Origin: Ramlibacter ginsenosidimutans | GTDB taxonomy: Bacteria; Pseudomonadota; Gammaproteobacteria; Burkholderiales; Burkholderiaceae_C | DNA: 64,000 bases | Direction: 5' to 3' | NCBI RefSeq assembly: GCF_016654015.1 | Contig: NZ_JAEPWM010000001.1 | Span: 558,001-622,000, forward strand | Shown here: in pieces, positions 16,341 through 23,748 of the stretch | How positions within the stretch are numbered: the first letter of the stretch is position 1 | Layout of the letters: every line of letters begins with the position of its first letter | Notes under the pieces: model-generated | The model's database searches: none | What the model was told of the DNA's origin: nothing | What the model saw: only the letters and a program-made list of their open reading frames with translations | Translations under genes and position numbers: made by a program

Positions 16341-16855
16341 AGTTCGGCTCCCGCAGGCGCGGCCATCGTGAGCCAGGCCGCGCTGTGGCCTCGCCAGCGG
16401 CGCCAGGCGGCGCGCGCGAAGCGCACCAGCATGCACAGGCTGCCGACCACCACCGACGAATAGGTGACGGTGCGCGGCAGGCGCAGCACCGACGTCGGGT
16501 CGCCCCAGGCGTCGATCGAGAACTGCACCGACAGCACCAGCAGCGTCGCGAGGAAGGCAAGCACGAGCGCGTCCGCCGCGAGCATCAGCCCGCGCCGCAG
16601 CGGCCCGGGCAGGCGAACCACGAGCATGTCGATGGCGATGTGCGAGCCGTACTTCACGCCGGCGGCCGCGCCGACGAACACGAGCCACGCGAAGCCGATG
16701 CCGGCCACCTCGCCGCTCCAGGTCGCGGGCTGCTCGGTGATGTAGCGGGTGACGACGCCCCAGCAGGTGGCGAAGATGACGACCAACAGGGCAGCGCCCG
16801 CGATCGCCTCCTCGACGTAGTCCAGCGGCGCCAGTCGGTTGCGAGCGGCTGCCAT
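16337..16855 (-). CDS. TRAP transporter small permease (DctQ family)
   Basis: Membrane protein of 172 aa with four predicted helices and DctQ features: LVVIFATCWGVVTRYI, PATWSGEVAGIGFAWLVFVG, YGSHIAIDML. It pairs with the large permease, whose start codon overlaps its stop by 4 bp. It begins 4 bp after the solute receptor stop. The ATG at 16855 agrees with the expected N-terminal cytoplasmic tail. Confidence 0.92.
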   Translation of the reverse strand: MAAARNRLAPLDYVEEAIAGAALLVVIFATCWGVVTRYITEQPATWSGEVAGIGFAWLVFVGAAAGVKYGSHIAIDMLVVRLPGPLRRGLMLAADALVLAFLATLLVLSVQFSIDAWGDPTSVLRLPRTVTYSSVVVGSLCMLVRFARAAWRRWRGHSAAWLTMAAPAGAEL

Positions 16856-16859
16856 GGCG

Positions 16860-17834
16860 TCAATGCAGCGTCGACAGCACGGTCTCGCGCAGGCCGGGCG
16901 TCCACTTGGGGAACGCCTTGTAGACGCTCGCGGTTGCCTTCTGGAAGGCGGGGATGTCGACGTCGTCGACGACGGTGACGCCGGCCGCCTTGAACTTGGC
17001 GAGGTAGTCCTGCTGGCTGGCGAGTGTCAGGCGCGTCATCTCCTTGCCGGCGCGGTCACCCTCTTCCACCAGGATCTGCTGCACGTCCTTCGGCAACTTG
17101 TTGAAGAAGCCGGCGTTGATCGGCCACATCACGAAAGCCGTGAAGTGCCCGGTGAGCGAGATGTACTTGCGCGTCTCCTGCAGCTTGGAGCCCCACAGCG
17201 AGCCGAGCGGCGCCTCCGCGGCCTGCACCACGTTCTGCTGCAGCGCATTGTACACCTCGGACCAATTCACCGTGGTGGGCCGCGCGCCCATCGCCTTGAA
17301 GGTCTCGATCCACATCGTGTTGGGCGGCACGCGCACCGTCATGCCCGCCATGTCGGCCGGCTCGCGCACCGGCTTGTTGGCGAGCAGGTGCCGCTGGCCG
17401 AAGTAGCCGTTGGCCATGATCAGCTTGAAGCCGGCGGCGTCCAGCTTCTTCTCGATGCCCTTGAACCAGGGGGAGGCGAGGATCTTCTCGTAGTCGTCGG
17501 GCTTCTGCACCAGGTACGGCCCGTTCAGCACGCCCACGTCCGGAACGAAGTCCGACAGGTAGCCGGCGTCGGTGATGTTCATGACGTTCGCGCCCTGGCG
17601 GATCATCTCGTTGACGTCCTTGCCGGAGCCGAGCTGTTCGGCGGGGTACACGGTGATCTGCACCTTGCCGTGCGTGCGCGCGGCCACGTTGCGGGCGAAG
17701 AATTCGGCCGCCTGGTGCGCCGGTTCGCTCGCCGACAGCGAGTGGGCGAAGCGGATCTTGATCTCCTGCGCGGCCGCATTGACGGCAAGCAGGCCGGAGA
17801 GAACCAGGGCGAGTGCGGCAGGCAAACGTTTCAT
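16860..17834 (-). CDS. TRAP transporter solute-binding protein (DctP family)
   Basis: Periplasmic receptor of 324 aa. Sec signal: MKRLPAALALVLSGLLAVNAAAQ. DctP features: IRFAHSLSASEPAHQAAEFFA, ITVYPAEQLGSGKDVNEMI, then MTVRVPPNTMWIETFKAMGA, which carries the Arg that clamps a substrate carboxylate, and NWSEVYNALQQNVVQAAE. The ATG at 17834 has AAGGAGACAGC upstream and overlaps the stop of the dioxygenase gene by 4 bp (ATGA). The ligand is probably a monocarboxylate or small organic acid, by analogy only. Confidence 0.93.
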   Translation of the reverse strand: MKRLPAALALVLSGLLAVNAAAQEIKIRFAHSLSASEPAHQAAEFFARNVAARTHGKVQITVYPAEQLGSGKDVNEMIRQGANVMNITDAGYLSDFVPDVGVLNGPYLVQKPDDYEKILASPWFKGIEKKLDAAGFKLIMANGYFGQRHLLANKPVREPADMAGMTVRVPPNTMWIETFKAMGARPTTVNWSEVYNALQQNVVQAAEAPLGSLWGSKLQETRKYISLTGHFTAFVMWPINAGFFNKLPKDVQQILVEEGDRAGKEMTRLTLASQQDYLAKFKAAGVTVVDDVDIPAFQKATASVYKAFPKWTPGLRETVLSTLH

Positions 17835-18700
17835 GCTGTCTCCTTGGGTTGGCCGCCCTGCGGGCCGGCGGACGTTCGGTCGGGATTGAGTTTTCCGCGC
17901 GCCTGCGCGCCGGCGTAGAGGATGCGCAGTTGGCGGTCGATGACCTCGTTGTGGCGGGCGATGGCCTCGGCGTCGCGGTCGGCGCGCGGCGACTGCTCCG
18001 GCTCGAAGTGGCCGTGCGTGTCGCGCCCGCGCACCAGCAGCGCGCTGTCGCGGATGGGGGACAGCTGCCGCACGTGCGTGGGGATGTAGCGGATCGCGTA
18101 GCCGATGCGGGGCTGGTCGGAGCGGTTCGGCTCCGAGCCGTGGAACAGCAGCACGTGGTGCAGCGACATTTCGCCGGGCTGCAGTTCGACGTCGACCACC
18201 TGCGCGGGATCGATGCGCACCGCGATCTCCTGGCCGCGCGACAGCATGTTGGTGTCGTCGAAGCGGTCCTCGTGCCGCACCTGCTCGCGGTGCGTGCCCG
18301 GCACCACCTGCATGCAGCCCGATCGCGTCGTGCTGGGGGTGAGCGCCACCCACGCGGTCACCACGTCGTGCGAGGACAGGCCCCAGTAGGTGGCGTCCTG
18401 GTGCCAGCTCACGTAGGCGGCGTCGCCCGCGGGCTTGGTGAAGAACTGGCTGCTCCAGCACAGGAGGTCCGGACCGAGCAAGGATTCCACCGCGTCCAGG
18501 ATCGCAGGATGGCGCACGACGGCGTCGAGCCACGTGTACAGCAGGTGCGGCTTCTGGTTGCCGCGCCCCTTGATCGCCCCGGCGTTGGCCAGGTAGCGGG
18601 CCCGGACGTCGGCCAGCTGGTCCTCGTCGAGCGCCCGCAGCGGATGCAGGATGCCGCGTTCGCGGAAGGAAGCGACTTGCGCGGGTGATAAGGCGGACAC
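17831..18700 (-). CDS. Phytanoyl-CoA dioxygenase (PhyH) family Fe(II)/2OG oxygenase
   Basis: Non-haem iron oxygenase of 289 aa. The iron triad appears as H100 and D102 (WHQDATYWG) and H187 (FHGSEPNRS), with R198 positioned to bind 2-oxoglutarate. PhyH-family bacterial enzymes hydroxylate small molecules, not only phytanoyl-CoA. GTG at 18700 is preferred because GGAAGGAGG lies 6 bases upstream; an ATG 16 codons earlier has no such site. It is the first gene of a six-gene operon (oxygenase, TRAP transporter, alcohol dehydrogenase, MetX-like hydrolase), and an IclR regulator lies divergently 78 bp away. Probably it hydroxylates the imported compound. Confidence 0.9.
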   Translation of the reverse strand: MSALSPAQVASFRERGILHPLRALDEDQLADVRARYLANAGAIKGRGNQKPHLLYTWLDAVVRHPAILDAVESLLGPDLLCWSSQFFTKPAGDAAYVSWHQDATYWGLSSHDVVTAWVALTPSTTRSGCMQVVPGTHREQVRHEDRFDDTNMLSRGQEIAVRIDPAQVVDVELQPGEMSLHHVLLFHGSEPNRSDQPRIGYAIRYIPTHVRQLSPIRDSALLVRGRDTHGHFEPEQSPRADRDAEAIARHNEVIDRQLRILYAGAQARGKLNPDRTSAGPQGGQPKETA

Positions 18701-18761
18701 CGGGGTTGCCTCCTTCCCCGGCCAGCATGCTGGCCGGATAATGTTCATTGATGAAAATCAG

Positions 18762-18775
18762 TTTCCCATACGAAA
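18762..18775. promoter_or_regulatory. Putative IclR operator between divergent genes
   Basis: TTTC-CCATAC-GAAA with AT at the dyad centre, lying 3 bp before the IclR start codon and 62 bp upstream of the oxygenase start. The TTTC...GAAA palindrome is typical of IclR-family sites. Its position fits autoregulation of the regulator and control of the divergent operon. Confidence 0.45.
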
Positions 18776-18778
18776 AAA

Positions 18779-19666
18779 ATGACCTCGCGCGGACTTTCAC
18801 CTAGCACCAAACGGTTAACCGCGGAAAAGTCCGTGGTGGAGCCGCTCTACACGGCGCCCGCCCTGGAAAAGGGGCTGGACATCCTGGAGCTGCTCGCCGG
18901 CGAGGCCGAAGGGCTCGCGCAGGGCGTCATCGCGCAGCGGCTCGGGCGGTCCGCGCCGGAGTTGTTTCGCATGCTCACCGTGCTGCAGCGCCGCGGTTAC
19001 CTGCAGCGACGGGGCGACGGCACCTACCAGCTCTCGCTGCGCCTGTTCGAGCTGTCGCACCGGCATCCGCCGCTCAACCGCCTGCTGCAGGTCGCGGTGC
19101 CCGCGATGGAGGAACTCGCCGAGGCCACGCGCCAGTCCTGCCACCTCGTCGTGCACCACGACCAGCGCATCGTGGTCGTGGCGCAGGTCGACAGCCCCGA
19201 GCCCATGGGCTTTCGCGTGCGCCTCGGCACGCACTATCCCATGCGCATGGACCGCGCCTCGCCGCGCGTGCTGACCGCGTTCCAGCCGCGGCCCGTGCAG
19301 GACCTGCTGGTCGAAGAACTGATCGCCAACAGTGACCAGCGCCTGACGGCCAGCCGCGTGCGCGCGGAGCTCGCGCGCGTGGTGCAGCGCGGCCTGTATG
19401 CCGCGCCCAGCAACACCGCTGCCGGCGTCACCGACCTGTGCGCCCCGGTCTTCGACCAGCAAGAGGGTGCGCTGGCGGCACTGACCGTGCCCTTCCTGGC
19501 GCAGAAATACGTGGGCGTGACCGTGGAGCAGGCATCGCAGGCGCTGCTGCAGACGGTGGGGCGGATCTCCCTGCAGCTCGGTGCGGGTGCGGCGCGGGCG
19601 GAGCAGCCGCAGCAGCCAACTCCGCGCGCAGCGCCGCGCAAGCGCGCAGCGGCCTCGGAGCGCTGA
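18779..19666 (+). CDS. IclR family transcriptional regulator
   Basis: Regulator of 295 aa. An N-terminal winged helix covers about residues 25-85 (ALEKGLDILELLAGEAEGLAQ, IAQRLGRSAPELFRMLTVLQRRGYL) and the IclR effector domain about 95-270 (RQSCHLVVHHDQRIVVVAQVD, GFRVRLGTHYPM, GVTDLCAPVFDQ). A basic, Ala/Pro-rich tail of about 25 residues follows. The ATG at 18779 has no clear Shine-Dalgarno and may start a nearly leaderless message. Its divergent partner is the oxygenase/TRAP operon, its most likely target. Confidence 0.92.
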   Translation: MTSRGLSPSTKRLTAEKSVVEPLYTAPALEKGLDILELLAGEAEGLAQGVIAQRLGRSAPELFRMLTVLQRRGYLQRRGDGTYQLSLRLFELSHRHPPLNRLLQVAVPAMEELAEATRQSCHLVVHHDQRIVVVAQVDSPEPMGFRVRLGTHYPMRMDRASPRVLTAFQPRPVQDLLVEELIANSDQRLTASRVRAELARVVQRGLYAAPSNTAAGVTDLCAPVFDQQEGALAALTVPFLAQKYVGVTVEQASQALLQTVGRISLQLGAGAARAEQPQQPTPRAAPRKRAAASER

Positions 19667-19718
19667 TCAGGGATTCCTTGAGCTTCAGGAAAAGAGCTTC
19701 ATGCTCCTGGACTTCGAT

Positions 19719-19849
19719 TTACGCCTGCAGAGCAGCGGTCTTTCCCGTCCCGTTTGCCCCGAGCAGGAAGGTCATCGGCTCAAAGGACACGATCGTCGGC
19801 TCGGGACCGAACGACTGGAATTGCAGATGCTCGGTTGAGTGAGCTTCAC
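19719..19849 (-). pseudogene. Relic of an AAA/OLD-type ATPase gene, frameshifted and truncated
   Basis: On the minus strand AGGAGAAGGC precedes a GTG at 19849 that reads VKLTQPSICN. One base is then missing (AATTCC where AATTTCC restores frame), after which the frame gives QSFGPEPTIVSFEPMTFLL and the Walker A GANGTGKTAALQA, then TAA at 19719. This matches the first 40 or so residues of AAA ATPases with an MKLxxxSIxNFxSFGP-type start, as in OLD-like nucleases. The rest of the gene is gone. In-frame codons after the stop could be a scrap of the same gene. It lies beside tRNA-Arg. Confidence 0.65.
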
Positions 19850-19915
19850 GCCTTCTCCTCAGAACCTGGGATCCCGGGCGCCCGCGCCAAGCCGGGTGCC
19901 CCGAAGGCCTCCGCC

Positions 19916-19953
19916 AAGAAAAACGGGCTAGACGACGAAGCGTCTAACCCGTT
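19916..19953 (-). terminator. Rho-independent terminator of tRNA-Arg
   Basis: On the minus strand a 13-bp stem (AACGGGTTAGACG paired with CGTCTAGCCCGTT, one T-G wobble) encloses the loop CTTCGT and is followed by a T-run. It begins 18 bp after the CCA end of tRNA-Arg. Confidence 0.85.
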
Positions 19954-19971
19954 GATCTAGAACCGAAATTC

Positions 19972-20048
19972 TGGTGCGGCTGGCAGGATTCGAACCCACG
20001 ACCCCTTGGTTCGTAGCCAAGTACTCTATCCAACTGAGCTACAGCCGC
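19972..20048 (-). tRNA. tRNA-Arg (anticodon ACG)
   Basis: A 77-nt cloverleaf with encoded CCA. Acceptor GCGGCTG pairs with CAGCCGC, the D stem is GCTC/GAGT, the anticodon stem CTTGG/CCAAG encloses CTACGAA (anticodon ACG, read as ICG for CGN codons), and the T loop is TTCGAAT. A terminator hairpin follows immediately. The plus-strand flank carries an ATPase gene relic. Confidence 0.97.
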
Positions 20049-20083
20049 GAAGCCTCGAATTATAGCAGCACTCCGCCGGCCCT

Positions 20084-20275
20084 TCAGGACTGCCCGTCCT
20101 TGCGGGTGCCGGCGCTCGTCTCCTCGCCCGGCTTGTGGCGGGCGAGGTGTTCGCGCTGCAACTTCATGCGCGCGAAGGCGCTCTCGGCGCCTTCGCCGGA
20201 GCCGCCCTTGGCCTGCTCCTGCGCTCCCTTGTTCTCGTCGCCCGATCCGGGATCCTGGGCGTTGACCGACTGCAT
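20084..20275 (-). CDS. Small hydrophilic hypothetical protein
   Basis: Short open frame of 63 aa, strongly charged and without hydrophobic stretches (MQSVNAQDPGSGDENKGAQE, later FARMKLQREHLARHKPGEE). AGGAG lies 13 bases upstream of the ATG, which is rather far. It sits alone between tRNA-Arg and the CoA-transferase gene. Not recognised; it is kept because its amino-acid composition looks selected rather than a GC-frame artefact and the RBS is in place. Confidence 0.5.
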   Translation of the reverse strand: MQSVNAQDPGSGDENKGAQEQAKGGSGEGAESAFARMKLQREHLARHKPGEETSAGTRKDGQS

Positions 20276-20396
20276 GCTTTTCGCACTCCTGTTGCTGCAA
20301 CGGGCAAAGCGCAACCCGCGGCGCGGACTGTAGCAAGCGAGCATTGGCAAAGCCGTGACAAATGGCTGCGGCGTTGCAGCCGCGCCGCAGCGCCCC

Positions 20397-21650
20397 TCAG
20401 ACTGCGTTGGCCTCGCGCAGCCGCGCAATGGCCTCCGTGCCGCGCCCCAGTTCGCGCAGGATGGCGTCAGTGTGCTCGCCCACCGCGGGAATGGGGTCCA
20501 TGCGGTAGTCGAACGCGCTCTGCACGCCCGGCGGCAACAGGGCCTGCAACGGCCCGGCCGGCGATGCGACCTGCGCCATGCGGCCGCGCGCGCGCAGTTG
20601 CGGATGGGCCCAGACATCGGCGACGGTGTTCACGTGCGCATTCGCGATCTGCGCCTCCTCGAGCCGCGCGATCACCTGCTCCGCATCCAGCCGCGCGAAG
20701 GCTTCCAGGATGATGGCTTGCAGCTCGCCGCGGTGCGCATTGCGCTGGCTGTTGCTGTCGAAGCGCGGGTCGCTTGCCAGCGCGGGCTGCAGCAGCACCT
20801 TGTCGCAGAACGCCTTCCACTCGCGCTCGTTCTGCAGGCCCAGCATCACGGTCTTGCCGTCGCCGGCGGCGAAGGGACCATAGGGGTAGATGGTCGCGTG
20901 CGAGGCGCCGCTGCGGGGCGGCGGCTCGGCGCCCTCGTACGCGTAATAGAGCGGGAATCCCATCCACTCGCCCAGCGCCTCCAGCATCGAGACGTCGACG
21001 TGCGAGCCTTCGCCCGTCTTCTGCCGTTGCAGCAAGGCGGCGAGCACGCCCGTGTACGCATACATGCCGGCCGCGATGTCGGCGATGGAGATGCCCGCTT
21101 TCACCGGCTGCTCCGGCGTTCCGGTGACGGAGAGGAAGCCGGCCTCGCTCTGGATCAGCAAGTCGTAGGCCTTCTTGTCCCGATACGGACCGTCGTTGCC
21201 GTAACCCGAGATGTCGCACACCACCAGCCGCGGGTGCTTCGCGTGCAAGGCGTCGTAGCCGAGGCCCATGCGCTCCGCGGCGCCGGGCGCGAGGTTCTGC
21301 ACCAGCACGTCGGCGCGGGCCAGCAGGTCGCTCAGGACTTGCAAGGCCTCCGGTTGCTTGAGGTCCAGCGTGAGGCTTTCCTTGGACCGGTTCACCCACA
21401 CGAAGTGCGACGCGAGCCCCTGGGCGCGCGTGTCGTAGGCGCGCGCGAAGTCACCGCTGCCCGGCCGCTCCACCTTGATCACGCGGGCGCCGAGGTCGGC
21501 GAGCTGGCGCGTGCAGAAGGGCGCGGCGATCGCGTGTTCCAGCGACACGACGGTGACGCCATCGAGTGGCCGCGGAGATGACCCCCCGGGCGCTGCGCGC
21601 CGGCCCCCCAAGGGGGCGCGGCCGTCTTGAGGCGGCTCGGCGACGGCCAT
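20397..21650 (-). CDS. CaiB/BaiF family CoA-transferase
   Basis: Family III CoA-transferase of 417 aa that moves CoA between a donor thioester and a carboxylic acid. Family blocks: LDGVTVVSLEHAIAAPFCTR, LADLGARVIKVERPGSGDFAR, SKESLTLDLKQPEALQ, GYGNDGPYRDKKAYDLLIQS, GAGDGKTV-like and IYPYGPFAAGDGKTVML. A variable 25-residue N-terminus precedes the fold. The ATG at 21650 shares one base with the stop of the acyl-CoA dehydrogenase gene (TGATG), so the two are coupled. It would supply the CoA ester used by the upstream dehydrogenase and hydratase. Confidence 0.92.
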   Translation of the reverse strand: MAVAEPPQDGRAPLGGRRAAPGGSSPRPLDGVTVVSLEHAIAAPFCTRQLADLGARVIKVERPGSGDFARAYDTRAQGLASHFVWVNRSKESLTLDLKQPEALQVLSDLLARADVLVQNLAPGAAERMGLGYDALHAKHPRLVVCDISGYGNDGPYRDKKAYDLLIQSEAGFLSVTGTPEQPVKAGISIADIAAGMYAYTGVLAALLQRQKTGEGSHVDVSMLEALGEWMGFPLYYAYEGAEPPPRSGASHATIYPYGPFAAGDGKTVMLGLQNEREWKAFCDKVLLQPALASDPRFDSNSQRNAHRGELQAIILEAFARLDAEQVIARLEEAQIANAHVNTVADVWAHPQLRARGRMAQVASPAGPLQALLPPGVQSAFDYRMDPIPAVGEHTDAILRELGRGTEAIARLREANAV

Positions 21651-22819
21651 CAGAAACTCCTCGGCAGGCCGAGCAGGTGCTCGGCGACATAGGAATAGAT
21701 CAGGTTGGTCGAGATCGGCGCCACCTGGTACAGGCGCGTCTCGCGGAACTTGCGCTCCACGTCGTATTCGTGCGCAAAGCCGAAGCCCCCGTGCGTCTGC
21801 AGGCAGGTGTTGGCCGCTTCCCACGAAGCCTTGGCCGCCAGGTACTTGGCCATGTTCGCCTCGGCCCCGCAGGGCTGCTTGGCATCGAACAGCGAACACG
21901 CCTTGAAGCGCATCAGGTTGGCCGCCTCGGTCTCGATGTAGGCGTCGGCGATGGGAAAGGCGATGCCCTGGTTCTGCCCGATGGGCCGGTTGAACACGAC
22001 GCGCTCGCTCGCATAGCGCCGCGCCTTGTCCACGAACCAGTACGCGTCGCCGATGCACTCCGCCGCGATCAGCGTGCGCTCGGCGTTCAGGCCGTCGAGG
22101 ATGTAGCGGAAGCCCTGCCCTTCCTCGCCGATCAGGTTCTCCGCCGGGATCTCCAGGCCGTCGAAGAACACCTCGTTGGTCTCGTGGTTCACCATGTTGC
22201 GGATAGGCCGCACCGTCATGCCGCGCCCGATCGCATGGTGCAGGTCCACCAGGAAGATGCTCATGCCCTCGCTTTTCTTCTTCACTTGCGCGAGCGGCGT
22301 CGTGCGCGCCAGCAGGATCATCAGGTCGGAGTGCTGGATGCGCGAGATCCACACCTTCTGCCCGTGCACGACGTAGCGGTCGCCCTTCTTCACGGCGGTG
22401 GTCTTGAGCTGCGTCGTGTCGGTGCCCGTGCTGGGCTCGGTGACAGCCATCGTCTGCAGGCGCAACGCCCCGCTCGCGATGCGCGGCAGGTACTGCTGCT
22501 TCTGCTGCGCGGAGCCGTGGCGCAGCAGCGTGCCCATGTTGTACATCTGGCCATGGCAGGCGCCGGCATTGCCGCCCGACAGGTTGATTTCCTCCATCAC
22601 CACCGAGGCCTCCGCGAGCCCCAGCCCCGAGCCGCCGTACTCGGCCGGGATCATCGCAGCGAGCCAGCCCGCCTGCGTGAGCGCATCGACGAAGGCCGCA
22701 GGATAGCCGCGTTCGCCGTCCACCTGCTGCCAGTACGCCGAGTCGAAGCGGCCGCACAGGTCGCGCAGCGCTTCGCGCATCTCCTGGTACGCATCGGGCG
22801 TGGGGATCTGCGTCTTCAT
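21650..22819 (-). CDS. Acyl-CoA dehydrogenase
   Basis: FAD-dependent acyl-CoA dehydrogenase of 389 aa. Features: IPAEYGGSGLGLAEASVVME, MAVTEPSTGTDTTQLKT (flavin region), GQKVWISRIQHSD, GFGFAHEYDVERKFRETRLY. The usual catalytic Glu position of the IYEGT motif reads YQVAPISTN, a variant I recall in other proteobacterial members, where the base may lie elsewhere. The ATG at 22819 overlaps the hydratase stop by 4 bp. Together with the hydratase and CoA-transferase it forms an activation-dehydrogenation-hydration set. Confidence 0.92.
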   Translation of the reverse strand: MKTQIPTPDAYQEMREALRDLCGRFDSAYWQQVDGERGYPAAFVDALTQAGWLAAMIPAEYGGSGLGLAEASVVMEEINLSGGNAGACHGQMYNMGTLLRHGSAQQKQQYLPRIASGALRLQTMAVTEPSTGTDTTQLKTTAVKKGDRYVVHGQKVWISRIQHSDLMILLARTTPLAQVKKKSEGMSIFLVDLHHAIGRGMTVRPIRNMVNHETNEVFFDGLEIPAENLIGEEGQGFRYILDGLNAERTLIAAECIGDAYWFVDKARRYASERVVFNRPIGQNQGIAFPIADAYIETEAANLMRFKACSLFDAKQPCGAEANMAKYLAAKASWEAANTCLQTHGGFGFAHEYDVERKFRETRLYQVAPISTNLIYSYVAEHLLGLPRSF

Positions 22820-23691
22820 GCGAACCGCGCCTCCGCCTGCATGGTGAGCCAGCCTTCGTGGTCCTGCGCCCAGAGCTGGGCACCCTTGCCATCGGCGGAC
22901 GGTCGGCCGCTCACGCGGAAGGGATGCAGGTCGAAGGTCGGGCGCACGGCCTTGAAACTGAAGCTCGCCAGGCGCGCGTCGGGACGCTCGCGGCGCGCGA
23001 GATCGACCAGCAGCGTTGCGATCAGTGGCCCGTGCACGATGAGGCCCGGATAGCCTTCGACTTTCGTCACGTAGCGCCGGTCGTAGTGGATGCGGTGGCC
23101 GTTGAACGTGAGCGCGGAATAGCGGAACAGCAGCACGTCGTCGGGCACGATCTCGCGCGACCATGTCGCCTGCGCGGGCGCGGCCTGCGGCGGCGGCACC
23201 GGGTCACCGGGGCGCGGCGCCGGCCGGTAGACGATGTCGTGCTCCTCGGTGAGCGCCAGCCCTTGTGCGTTGCGCAGCTCGTGGCGCACCAGCACGAAAA
23301 GCAGGTCGCCGCTGCGCCCCGACTTGTGCGTGACCGAAACGATTTTCGACGTGCGCTCCACCGCCTCGCCTACGCGCAGCGGCGCCAGCCACTGCAGCCG
23401 CCCGCCGGCCCACATGCGGCGCGGCAGCGGCACCGGCGGCAGGAAACCGCCGCGCTTCGGATGGCCGTCCGGACCCAGCTCGCTTTGCCGCGCACTGGGC
23501 AGGAAGTACAGCCAGTGCCACAGGGGCGGCAGTTCCGTACCCCGCACCGGCTCGGGATCGTCGCGATCGAGCGTGGCCGAGAGGTTGCGCACCGGCGCGG
23601 CCGTGATCTCGTCGTGCAAGGTCTCGCTGCGGCCCTGCCAGTCCTGCAGCTGGGCGAGGAGTTCGGGAGTGAGGGTGGATGCGGCGTCCAT
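22816..23691 (-). CDS. FAS1-like/HTD2 hotdog hydratase (mesaconyl-CoA hydratase-like)
   Basis: Protein of 291 aa with a FAS1-like dehydratase N-terminal half and a MaoC-like hotdog C-terminal half (FRYSALTFNGHRIHYDRRYV, YPGLIVHGPLIATLLVDLA). This layout matches HTD2-type and mesaconyl-C4-CoA/3-methylfumaryl-CoA hydratases. It probably hydrates an enoyl-CoA made by the neighbouring dehydrogenase. It is the first gene of a three-gene operon with ATGA/TGATG overlaps, and an MFS gene starts divergently 57 bp away. The exact substrate is not deducible. Confidence 0.88.
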   Translation of the reverse strand: MDAASTLTPELLAQLQDWQGRSETLHDEITAAPVRNLSATLDRDDPEPVRGTELPPLWHWLYFLPSARQSELGPDGHPKRGGFLPPVPLPRRMWAGGRLQWLAPLRVGEAVERTSKIVSVTHKSGRSGDLLFVLVRHELRNAQGLALTEEHDIVYRPAPRPGDPVPPPQAAPAQATWSREIVPDDVLLFRYSALTFNGHRIHYDRRYVTKVEGYPGLIVHGPLIATLLVDLARRERPDARLASFSFKAVRPTFDLHPFRVSGRPSADGKGAQLWAQDHEGWLTMQAEARFA

Positions 23692-23748
23692 GGCGCGATT
23701 AAACCAGCCCCGGCGGCGGGCTGCGGCCGGGGTCCTTATGATGAGCGG

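Noticed and set aside
13761..16463. Plus-strand open frame of 900 codons across ADH and DctM genes
   Set aside because: Antisense shadow. The His/Gln/Asp-rich translation matches no fold, and the minus-strand genes are unambiguous.
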